Below, one piece after another: positions 6,391 to 11,753 of a stretch of DNA of 11,753 nt (the stretch's first letter is position 1; each line of letters opens with the position of its first letter). The stretch comes from an uncultured Bacilli bacterium (GTDB lineage: Bacteria > Bacillota_I > Bacilli_A > RF39 > UBA660), in assembly GCA_947630865.1 (NCBI GenBank), contig CANRJE010000035.1, positions 1 through 11,753 of the forward strand, given 5' to 3'. Under the pieces are notes generated by a model. That model did no database searches, was not told the origin of the DNA, and saw only the letters and a program-made list of their open reading frames with translations. A program made the position numbers and the translations under genes.

Positions 6391-6431
6391 GAAAGGATTA
6401 ATCATTTATAATAATAAATTTAATAAATGAT
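6391..6431 (+). promoter_or_regulatory. Ribosome-site-like sequence followed by a hairpin in the yutD leader
   Basis: GAAAGGATT (6391-6399) resembles a Shine-Dalgarno site but is about 46 bases before the YutD start at 6444, too far for direct use. Between them lies a perfect 9-bp dyad, ATCATTTAT (6401-6409) and ATAAATGAT (6423-6431), with a 13-base loop. Folding it would reduce the effective distance to about 15 bases. There is no T-tract, so it is not a terminator of the upstream gene. The immediate upstream sequence of ATG 6444 has no ribosome site, and an in-frame TAA at 6435 rules out an earlier start. Confidence 0.4.
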
Positions 6432-6443
6432 AAGTAATACAAG

Positions 6444-6719
6444 ATGATAAAGATAGAAAACAATAATTATGAAATAGTTGAAAATATTAATAATTGTTTG
6501 GATAAAGAAGAATTAATAAGTAAATATACAGATTATTTTGAACCATTTGATTATATTTTAGGAGATTATGCTTATAACAAATTACGTTTAAAAGGATTCT
6601 GTGATAAAGGAAATGAAAGATTTAGTAAAATAAATGATATTGCAATAAAAGATGATTATCTAAAAAAATTATGTGCTTATAAGTGTAATTATTTTCTAAT
6701 TAAAAAAATAAAAGAATAA
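6444..6719 (+). CDS. yutD: YutD-family protein (DUF1027), 91 aa
   Basis: The sequence follows the YutD pattern along its length. It opens with MIKIENNNYEIVEN, has the family core FDYILGDYAYNKLRLKGF (35-52), and ends with DDYLKKLCAYKCNYFLIKK with paired Cys77 and Cys81, matching the Bacilli form in which the core reads DYI-GDWGYGQLRLKGF. The length (91) is close to the usual 90-110. It is a small cytoplasmic protein; its molecular function is not established as far as I know. It follows the DUF4015 gene in the same direction with no terminator between, so it is probably co-transcribed. Its start lacks a nearby ribosome site (see the leader hairpin). A terminator overlaps the stop codon. Confidence 0.85.
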   Translation: MIKIENNNYEIVENINNCLDKEELISKYTDYFEPFDYILGDYAYNKLRLKGFCDKGNERFSKINDIAIKDDYLKKLCAYKCNYFLIKKIKE

Positions 6720-6748
6720 CTTATCAATTTTCATAAGTTTCTTTTTTT
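6718..6748 (+). terminator. Rho-independent terminator after the YutD gene
   Basis: AACTTAT (6718-6724) pairs perfectly with ATAAGTT (6733-6739) around an 8-base loop and is followed by TTCTTTTTTT. The stem starts within the stop codon of the YutD gene, ending the DUF4015-YutD unit. Confidence 0.75.
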
Positions 6749-6751
6749 ATA

Positions 6752-6780
6752 TTGATTTTTTTTTAAAATTAAAGTATTAT
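6752..6780 (+). promoter_or_regulatory. Sigma-A-type promoter of the 749-residue protein gene
   Basis: TTGATT (6752-6757) and TATTAT (6775-6780) are separated by exactly 17 bases. Transcription would begin near 6787, just before AAGGAG (6791-6796), which lies 10 bases ahead of ATG 6807. The promoter directly follows the preceding terminator. Confidence 0.65.
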
Positions 6781-6806
6781 TAGAGAGAATAAGGAGTTTA
6801 TAGGGT

Positions 6807-9056
6807 ATGGATAGAAAAGAAAAAGAATTAGAACTTGATACTGATAAAATGCTAAATAATATACTTTCAGCAAGTGATACAAACAAGGAAACTACGGATA
6901 TGGTTTCTGATATAAATATTGATAAATTAATTGATAGTGCATCTAAAACAGAAAAAGAGGAGATTCAAGAAGTACCTTTTAAAGTTACTCAAGACCTAGA
7001 ACCAAAAAATGAAAAAGAAAATATTAAACCAGAAGAAAAAATCAATTTTGATAAATTAGTAAATTTTTCCTCTAATATAGAAACTACTGAAACAAATGAA
7101 AATAAAGAAAATTTAAAAGAGTTAGAAAGTGTTAAAGTAGATGAAAATAAAGAAATTTCAAAAGAATTAGAAACTAATAATCAAGAAGAATCTAAAGAAA
7201 ATAGTGATATTCAATCATTAAATTTTTTAAATAATACAGTAACTAAAAGTGGAAATAATACTAACAATCAAGAAATAGATAATTCAAGAGATGAAGTAGC
7301 TACTAACATAAAAGATGATAAAGAACAAGTTAATACTACTGATGAACCAATTACTAGTACACTATCTCCTAATAAAAATTCTAAGAGAGTACCTATTATA
7401 ATTCTTCTAATTTTAGCTATTTTAGGAGTTGGTTTAATAAGTTATAAAATATTTATTTTAGATAAAATGGATAATGATGATACTAATCAAAATAATGAAA
7501 CAGAAGAAAAATCTTTATATACATATTACTTAAAGAAAGAAGAAACAGATTTTACTTTTACAAATTCTTCTGATAATTGCGAAGAAGATTGTTATAAAAT
7601 AAATACAGAAACTAATAGTGCAAAAGCTTTATATGTTGATTATGATTATACCTATTTATTATTAGAAGATAATGGATTAAAATTATATAATTTAAAGAGT
7701 AATCAAATAACTAAAATTAATTTAGAAGGTAACTTTATTAAAGACCAATTTAGATATAATTTTAGTAATGATAGAGAAAAAGTTGTAGGAATTATTTATA
7801 AAGAAACTGATAGTGAATATAATGGTTACTATGATGTTTCTAAAAATAAAAAAATATTAGAAAATACATATGATAATATGTATCCAACGGAATCTGAAAA
7901 ATATATAACTGCTAATAGAGGACTAGATAGTGATATTCAAAATGTACTTATAAATGTTGAAACAGAAAAAGAAGTATTTAGTGGTGATACTTGGTATGAT
8001 GTCAGAGCATATAAAGATAAGAATTATATTTTTGTATCTCATGATATTGATGGTAATGACCAAACAGTTTATACTGAAGATAAAATTGAAATAACTAATG
8101 TATCTGCAAATTATTCTGGAAAATGTTATGATATTTATGAAGGAAATTTATATGCTTTTAAGAATGGTCAGATTAAAAAATATGATATTAACGGAAAACT
8201 ATTAAACAGTAAAGAGTTTTCTGAAAAAGATTTTAAAAATATTGTCAATAATATGGTTCTTTATATGGACAAGGATAATTATTTAAGTTTATATAATATT
8301 GATACAGAAAAAAGTGTTCAAATTGTTAAATGGGATAGTGATTATAACTTTGATTTGGTTGAATACTATAATGAAGAGGATAAAGAACCAGGAATTTATA
8401 TAAGTATTTATTACCAATCTGGACAAGATGAAAATGGAAATTATGGAATAGAATATTGTTATACTGATAAGGGCGAAATTAAAACTTATCCTATTGAACA
8501 TGAAATGGGTGGAAGAGCAAAACCTGTACTATATTTATATCCAGAAAAAGAAACAAAAGTTAATATAACATTTGAGCATCCTGAATATTTAAAGACAACC
8601 TATCCAAAATTTAAAAATAAATGGGAAGTAATAGCTAGTCCAAATGGTGATTTAAAAGATAAAGATGGAAAATATTATTATGCTTTATATTGGGACGAAG
8701 TAAGATATCATGAAGTTGATTTTAAAGAAGGATTTTATGTAACTAAAGAAAATGCAATTGAATTTTTAGAGGAAAAATTAACAACAATAGGATTGAACCC
8801 TAAAGAAAGAAATGAATTTATAATGTATTGGTTACCAATATTAGAAAAGAATGAGAAAAATTTAGTTTATTTTGAATTAACTAAAGAAAGAGAACAATAT
8901 AACAAATTAAATATTTTACCAAAGCCAGATTCTATGCTTAGAGTAGCAATTCACATTAAAAAAGTAGATTCTAAAAAGGATATTAAAGAGCAAAAACTAG
9001 AAACATTTAAGAGAAATGGTTTTGTTGCAGTTGAATGGGGTGGAATGACCTATTAA
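6807..9056 (+). CDS. Large membrane-anchored surface protein with a conserved C-terminal KPVLYLYPE module, 749 aa
   Basis: I do not recognise a named family. Residues 1-193 are acidic, Glu/Asn/Lys-rich and probably disordered, with two imperfect ENKE-x2-KELE repeats. One hydrophobic segment (about 196-216) follows a KR pair, and no signal peptide is present. By the positive-inside rule alone the topology is ambiguous, but the large C-terminal part is most likely outside. Residues about 235-565 are beta-rich with recurring motifs like YLLLEDNGLKLYNLKS and ISLYN-type strands, suggestive of a propeller, and a C258-x3-C262 pair could form a disulfide. From GGRAKPVLYLYPEKE (568-582) to VAVEWGG near the end is a compact 180-residue module that I recall as the C-terminus of many uncharacterised secreted proteins of gut Bacillota. 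It has its own promoter and terminator, a monocistronic unit. Role unknown; sensing or binding at the surface is only a guess. Confidence 0.75.
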   Translation: MDRKEKELELDTDKMLNNILSASDTNKETTDMVSDINIDKLIDSASKTEKEEIQEVPFKVTQDLEPKNEKENIKPEEKINFDKLVNFSSNIETTETNENKENLKELESVKVDENKEISKELETNNQEESKENSDIQSLNFLNNTVTKSGNNTNNQEIDNSRDEVATNIKDDKEQVNTTDEPITSTLSPNKNSKRVPIIILLILAILGVGLISYKIFILDKMDNDDTNQNNETEEKSLYTYYLKKEETDFTFTNSSDNCEEDCYKINTETNSAKALYVDYDYTYLLLEDNGLKLYNLKSNQITKINLEGNFIKDQFRYNFSNDREKVVGIIYKETDSEYNGYYDVSKNKKILENTYDNMYPTESEKYITANRGLDSDIQNVLINVETEKEVFSGDTWYDVRAYKDKNYIFVSHDIDGNDQTVYTEDKIEITNVSANYSGKCYDIYEGNLYAFKNGQIKKYDINGKLLNSKEFSEKDFKNIVNNMVLYMDKDNYLSLYNIDTEKSVQIVKWDSDYNFDLVEYYNEEDKEPGIYISIYYQSGQDENGNYGIEYCYTDKGEIKTYPIEHEMGGRAKPVLYLYPEKETKVNITFEHPEYLKTTYPKFKNKWEVIASPNGDLKDKDGKYYYALYWDEVRYHEVDFKEGFYVTKENAIEFLEEKLTTIGLNPKERNEFIMYWLPILEKNEKNLVYFELTKEREQYNKLNILPKPDSMLRVAIHIKKVDSKKDIKEQKLETFKRNGFVAVEWGGMTY
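7098..7172 (+). repeat. Imperfect 30-bp repeat in the disordered region of the 749-residue protein
   Basis: Bases 7098-7127 and 7143-7172 encode ENKENLKELE and ENKEISKELE, 45 bp (15 residues) apart. They share most of their bases, so this is a recent or maintained duplication rather than only similar amino-acid composition. Confidence 0.5.
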
Positions 9057-9077
9057 GGCAAAAAGCCTTTTTCTTTT
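9055..9077 (+). terminator. Rho-independent terminator after the 749-residue protein gene
   Basis: AAGGC (9055-9059) pairs with GCCTT (9065-9069) around an AAAAA loop, followed by TTTCTTTT. The stem uses the last two bases of the TAA stop codon. It is short but the most GC-rich stem per base pair in the window. Confidence 0.8.
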
Positions 9078-9110
9078 AAAAATAAAATTTAAATAAAAAG
9101 AGAAAAATAC

Positions 9111-9138
9111 TTGAAATAATAAATAAATATGATAAAAT
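9111..9138 (+). promoter_or_regulatory. Sigma-A-type promoter of the DUF1292 operon
   Basis: TTGAAA (9111-9116) is followed after 16 bases by TAAAAT (9133-9138), which carries the extended TGn element (TG at 9130-9131). This is the best-formed plus-strand promoter in the window. The start near 9145 leaves a short leader with GGAGG at 9154-9158, 7 bases before ATG 9166. Confidence 0.7.
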
Positions 9139-9165
9139 GTTATTAGAAGATATGGAGGGAATAAA

Positions 9166-9429
9166 ATGGAAGAGAAAAAAACTATTACAATTACAAATGA
9201 AAATGGAACAACTGAGCAAGTAGAACATTTATTGTCTTTTAAATTTAACGATAACAATAAAGAATATGTTATATATACTAAAAACGAAAAAGATGAAAAT
9301 GGAAACGTAACAATTTATGTTTCAAACGTTACACGTGTTGGTGATGAAATCACTTTAAATGCTGTTAGTGATGAAACTGAATGGGCAAGAATTAAAGATT
9401 TATTAAGAGAACTTTCTAAAAATGAATAG
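9166..9429 (+). CDS. DUF1292 family protein (YrzB-like), 87 aa
   Basis: This small acidic protein has the DUF1292 pattern: an opening strand set (ITITNENGTTEQVEHLLSF), a F-x-x-N-x-KEYVIYTK hairpin, a DENGN turn leading to IYVSNV, and a C-terminal helix beginning DETEWARIKDLLREL. The length fits the YrzB proteins of Bacilli (about 90 aa). No membrane segment is present; it is cytoplasmic. Its function is not established; in Bacillus the relative sits by yrzL and ruvX (yrrK), a context not seen here. Instead it is the promoter-proximal gene of an operon with a coiled-coil protein starting 14 bp after its stop, which suggests a shared job for the two. I give no gene symbol because the neighbourhood does not support strict orthology. 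Confidence 0.87.
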   Translation: MEEKKTITITNENGTTEQVEHLLSFKFNDNNKEYVIYTKNEKDENGNVTIYVSNVTRVGDEITLNAVSDETEWARIKDLLRELSKNE

Positions 9430-9430
9430 A

Positions 9431-9437
9431 AGGGGTG
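9431..9437 (+). promoter_or_regulatory. Ribosome binding site choosing ATG 9444 over GTG 9435
   Basis: AGGGGTG lies 6 bases before ATG 9444, the usual spacing. The in-frame GTG at 9435 is part of this same ribosome site, so it cannot be the start; using it would add three residues. Confidence 0.75.
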
Positions 9438-9443
9438 AATAAC

Positions 9444-10613
9444 ATGCAAAATAGTACAATTTTAAAATTTGAAGATACAATTGGAAATGCTAGTAAAGTT
9501 AAACATGGGGTGACTCAGGGTAAAGAACGTGCTAAGTTAAGTAACTTTGAAAGATTTGTTCAAAAGACTCTTAAGTTAAAAGAAAGCTTAATGCAAACTG
9601 GAGCTCCTGCACCTAGTAATCCTGCTCCAACAGGTGCACCTGTTGCTATGGAACCAGTTATAACTCCAGTAGCACCACTTCCTGGAGCAGCACCATCTGG
9701 TACTAATGATGAAGCAATAATGAATAAATTTACTAGTATGAACGCTACTCCTATTCCAAAAGAAGATCCAAAAATTGTAGCTGTTATAGATGCTATAAAA
9801 GAAAATAAAGGAATTAATGGAATTAATAGATTGAGAGTGTCAGAGCATCCAGTTGAGGAAAAGACAAGAGCTGCAAATGAAGCTGTAAGTCGTAGTATAC
9901 CAGTAACTCCAGTTGCGTTAGAACCAGTTCCAGAAAATACTGAAATTTCTCAAGAACCAACTCCTCAAGATTCTCAAGAGCCAGTTGCTTCTGAACCAGA
10001 AAATGTACCTTCGAAAGAAACTGAAATTGAATCTTCTCCTATAGAGGATAATGAAGTTAAAGAAGAAAACGTAAGTCCAACATTTGATTTTGGACAAACA
10101 GTAAATCTTAATGAATTAGGAGAAGTTGAACCAAAAGCTGATACTTCTATAGATACTGAAACATCATCACTTTATGATAAAGATAAAGATGCTAAATTAG
10201 ATAGTATATTAAATAGTGATAATAAAGTTTCTAGTTCAGGAATGAAAGATGATTTTGATTATGATAAATTAAATCAAATAACAGAAGCAATTGCTGAAAA
10301 AGAAGCAACTCTTGATGAACTTAGAGCTAAAACTGAAGAATTAGAAAGAAGTTATGCTGAAAAACAAATGCAAGTTCAAAAGAAAATGGACGAAGCTAGT
10401 GATTATTTAGCAGAATTAGCCCTTAAAGAGACAGGAGCTACTAAGAATTATGAAGATTTACTTAATAAAGTTCAAAGACTTGATGCTTTATTAGAAAGAA
10501 AAAAAGCAAGACAAGCAAATAATGTATCATTAGATGATATGAATACTGATTTAGAACAAGATCAAGAGCAAGAACAGGAACTTGAAGATACAGGTAAAAG
10601 TTTAGCTGCTTAA
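9444..10613 (+). CDS. Pro-rich, acidic, coiled-coil protein of unknown function, 389 aa
   Basis: I do not recognise a family. A basic, probably folded N-terminal segment (about 1-50, with FEDTIGNASKVKHGV and NFERFVQKTLKLKESL) leads into a Pro/Ala-rich stretch (52-87). A second possibly structured segment (about 95-140, EDPKIVAVIDAIKENKGING) is followed by a long acidic, Pro/Glu/Ser-rich region. A strong coiled coil runs from about 274 to 357 (ITEAIAEKEATLDELRAKTE and onward), and an acidic tail rich in EQ/ED pairs closes the protein. There is no signal peptide or membrane segment, so a cytoplasmic scaffold or adaptor is the natural reading. It is co-transcribed with the DUF1292 gene (14-bp gap). 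An ISL3 element begins about 12 bp after its stop, so its own terminator has probably been displaced. Confidence 0.72.
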   Translation: MQNSTILKFEDTIGNASKVKHGVTQGKERAKLSNFERFVQKTLKLKESLMQTGAPAPSNPAPTGAPVAMEPVITPVAPLPGAAPSGTNDEAIMNKFTSMNATPIPKEDPKIVAVIDAIKENKGINGINRLRVSEHPVEEKTRAANEAVSRSIPVTPVALEPVPENTEISQEPTPQDSQEPVASEPENVPSKETEIESSPIEDNEVKEENVSPTFDFGQTVNLNELGEVEPKADTSIDTETSSLYDKDKDAKLDSILNSDNKVSSSGMKDDFDYDKLNQITEAIAEKEATLDELRAKTEELERSYAEKQMQVQKKMDEASDYLAELALKETGATKNYEDLLNKVQRLDALLERKKARQANNVSLDDMNTDLEQDQEQEQELEDTGKSLAA

Positions 10614-10646
10614 GACTAGTACAATGGGTTCTTAAACATTAAGGGG

Positions 10647-10677
10647 TGATAGAGTAAAATCTATCATTTCTTTTTTA
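10647..10677 (+). terminator. Rho-independent terminator inside the IS left end
   Basis: TGATAGA (10647-10653) pairs perfectly with TCTATCA (10660-10666) around a 6-base loop and is followed by TTTCTTTTTT. If the IS begins at 10626 this hairpin belongs to the element. It would stop transcription from the DUF1292 operon entering the transposase gene while also serving as that operon's terminator. Confidence 0.75.
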
Positions 10678-10748
10678 GACAAAAAAAATAGACATAAACA
10701 ACATGTCCTGATACAATTATATTTGGAAAAAATAAAAAGGAGTTGCTT

Positions 10749-11753
10749 ATGTCTATATCTAATTCTATCTTAAAATCTTTAAATATGGAAGATAAAAATA
10801 TAATTTTTAATGAAAATTTTATAGAAAATCGTAAAATTAAAGGAAAAAAAGTACTTATATATAAAGGATATTTAAAAAATGATTATAAATATTGTCCAGA
10901 ATGTGGCTGTATTAATAAAAAAACTATAGTAAAAAATGGAACTAAAAAATCATTAATTAAAATACCCAAAATATCAGAATTAACTAGTTATTTAGAATTA
11001 AAAAAGCAAAGATATAAATGTAAAAATTGTAATAAAAGATTTACAGCAAAAACTAATATTGTTGATTATAGATGTAGAATAAGTAATAATACTAAATATT
11101 CCGTAATTAATTACGTTAAAGATATATTAAGTAATTTATATATAGCAAAGCATCATAATATAAGCAATATGACTGTTCAAAGAATTATAGATAAAATTTA
11201 TGATAATAAAAAATTGTATAAACATTATTTGCCCGAAGCAATATGTATAGACGAATTTACAGCCTTAAAAAGAACGATGGCTTTTAATATATGTGATGCA
11301 AAAACTGGTAAAACAATAGATTTAGTATTAGATAGAACAGTAGATAATTTAGAAAAATATTTTAGTTATTATTTAGAAAAAGCGAGATTAAAAGTAAAAT
11401 ATGTAGTAATGGATATGTATAAACCATATATAGGTTTAATAAAAAAGATGTTTCCAAATGCCTTAATAATAATAGACATGTTTCATATAGTTCAGTTAAT
11501 AAGTAGAAGTTTAAATAAAACTAGAATAAAAATAATGAAAAAAGATAAAACCAATTATAGAAAATATAAAAGATATTGGAGATTATTTTTTAAACCTAGA
11601 TTAGAATTAGATAGTAGTTGTTGGAAAAAATACATATGTTTTAAAAATTTAATGACAGAAGTTGATATAATAGATTATTTGTTAGAACAAAATGAAGAAT
11701 TAAAAGCAACATATGATTTATATCAAAGTATATTATATTCTTTACAAAGAAAA
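10749..11753 (+). CDS. ISL3-family transposase, 335 aa visible, C-terminus outside the window
   Basis: The frame is open from ATG 10749 to the right edge. AAGGAG lies 6 bases before the ATG. The N-terminal zinc ribbon of ISL3 transposases is present: C49-P-E-C52 and C91-K-N-C94, the second in the usual LKKQRYKCKNCNKRFT context. A helix-turn-helix segment (about 125-150, ISNMTVQRIID) comes next. The DDE nuclease follows: IDEF with Asp168, MDMY with Asp222, and the hallmark FPNALIIIDMFHIVQL with Asp243 and His246. The last acidic catalytic residue is expected near the missing C-terminus (family length roughly 400-450 aa). No frameshift or stop is seen, so the gene could be active. ATA is the favoured Ile codon and AGA the Arg codon, unlike the DUF4015 gene, which prefers ATT, consistent with recent arrival. 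Confidence 0.93.
   Translation, partial: MSISNSILKSLNMEDKNIIFNENFIENRKIKGKKVLIYKGYLKNDYKYCPECGCINKKTIVKNGTKKSLIKIPKISELTSYLELKKQRYKCKNCNKRFTAKTNIVDYRCRISNNTKYSVINYVKDILSNLYIAKHHNISNMTVQRIIDKIYDNKKLYKHYLPEAICIDEFTALKRTMAFNICDAKTGKTIDLVLDRTVDNLEKYFSYYLEKARLKVKYVVMDMYKPYIGLIKKMFPNALIIIDMFHIVQLISRSLNKTRIKIMKKDKTNYRKYKRYWRLFFKPRLELDSSCWKKYICFKNLMTEVDIIDYLLEQNEELKATYDLYQSILYSLQRK

Larger units (their letters stand above)
10626..11753 (+). mobile_element. ISL3-family insertion sequence, left part (right end outside the window)
   Basis: The ISL3-type transposase gene at 10749 and the sequence GGGTTCTTAAACATTAAGG beginning at 10626 together suggest the left end; terminal repeats of ISL3 elements commonly start GG with a TTCTT-like core. 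The exact boundary is inferred because the right inverted repeat is not visible. ISL3 elements usually create 8-bp target duplications, in which case AGTACAAT (10618-10625) should recur just after the right end. CTTAA-aca-TTAAG (10631-10643) forms a small dyad inside the proposed end, followed by a terminator hairpin. Confidence 0.75.

Noticed and set aside
8289..8501. Minus-strand hydrophobic frame inside the 749-residue protein gene
   Set aside because: Its Ile/Phe richness is a complement artefact of Asn/Lys/Asp codons, and no start signal is present.
8997..9257. Minus-strand frame spanning the terminator and promoter of the DUF1292 operon
   Set aside because: It crosses a clear plus-strand terminator and promoter and the start of a recognised gene.
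9435..9443. GTG start for the coiled-coil protein
   Set aside because: The GTG is part of the AGGGGTG ribosome site of ATG 9444.
1..11753. tRNA, rRNA, riboswitch or UGA-as-Trp recoding
   Set aside because: No cloverleaf, rRNA-like or riboswitch-like conserved block was seen, and all genes use UGG for Trp with UGA never needed as a sense codon.

Overview
The window comes from a very AT-rich bacterium that uses the standard genetic code: UGG is the Trp codon and UGA is not read through in any gene. Strong Shine-Dalgarno sites, sigma-A-type promoters, a YutD-family protein, a DUF1292 (YrzB-like) protein and a collagen-like GPT-repeat protein all point to Bacillota. A low-GC, gut-type Bacilli/Erysipelotrichia-like lineage is my inference; no rRNA or species marker is present.

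Layout, left to right. Positions 2-361 hold the 3' end of a TPR-like protein that starts outside the window. A transglutaminase-fold cysteine enzyme follows (637-1176, +). It converges on a minus-strand two-gene operon: a small membrane coiled-coil protein (2099-2371) overlapping a membrane-anchored NodB/CE4 polysaccharide deacetylase (1203-2138). Next is a short collagen-like protein (2510-2887, -) with its own promoter and terminator. Everything after that is on the plus strand: a COG2509-type FAD-dependent dehydrogenase (3094-4509); a membrane-anchored DUF4015/COG1306 putative glycoside hydrolase (4681-6387) followed by a YutD-family gene (6444-6719); a 749-residue membrane protein with a large extracellular part (6807-9056); and a two-gene operon of DUF1292 plus a Pro-rich coiled-coil protein (9166-9429, 9444-10613). 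The window ends inside an ISL3-family insertion sequence (about 10626 to beyond 11753) whose left end lies only 12 bp after the preceding stop codon.

The genes form compact transcription units. I can see hairpin-plus-T-tract terminators after the deacetylase, the collagen-like gene, the FAD enzyme, the YutD gene, the 749-residue gene and at the IS left end, and promoter sequences in front of most units. The shared theme is the cell envelope: the deacetylase, the putative glycoside hydrolase and the 749-residue protein are each predicted to be held by one N-terminal membrane segment and to act outside the cell, and the collagen-like protein is probably a surface protein.

I see no clearly new defence or mobile system. 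The least explained objects are the conserved C-terminal module of the 749-residue protein, the overlapping pair of membrane coiled-coil genes, and the coiled-coil protein paired with DUF1292.
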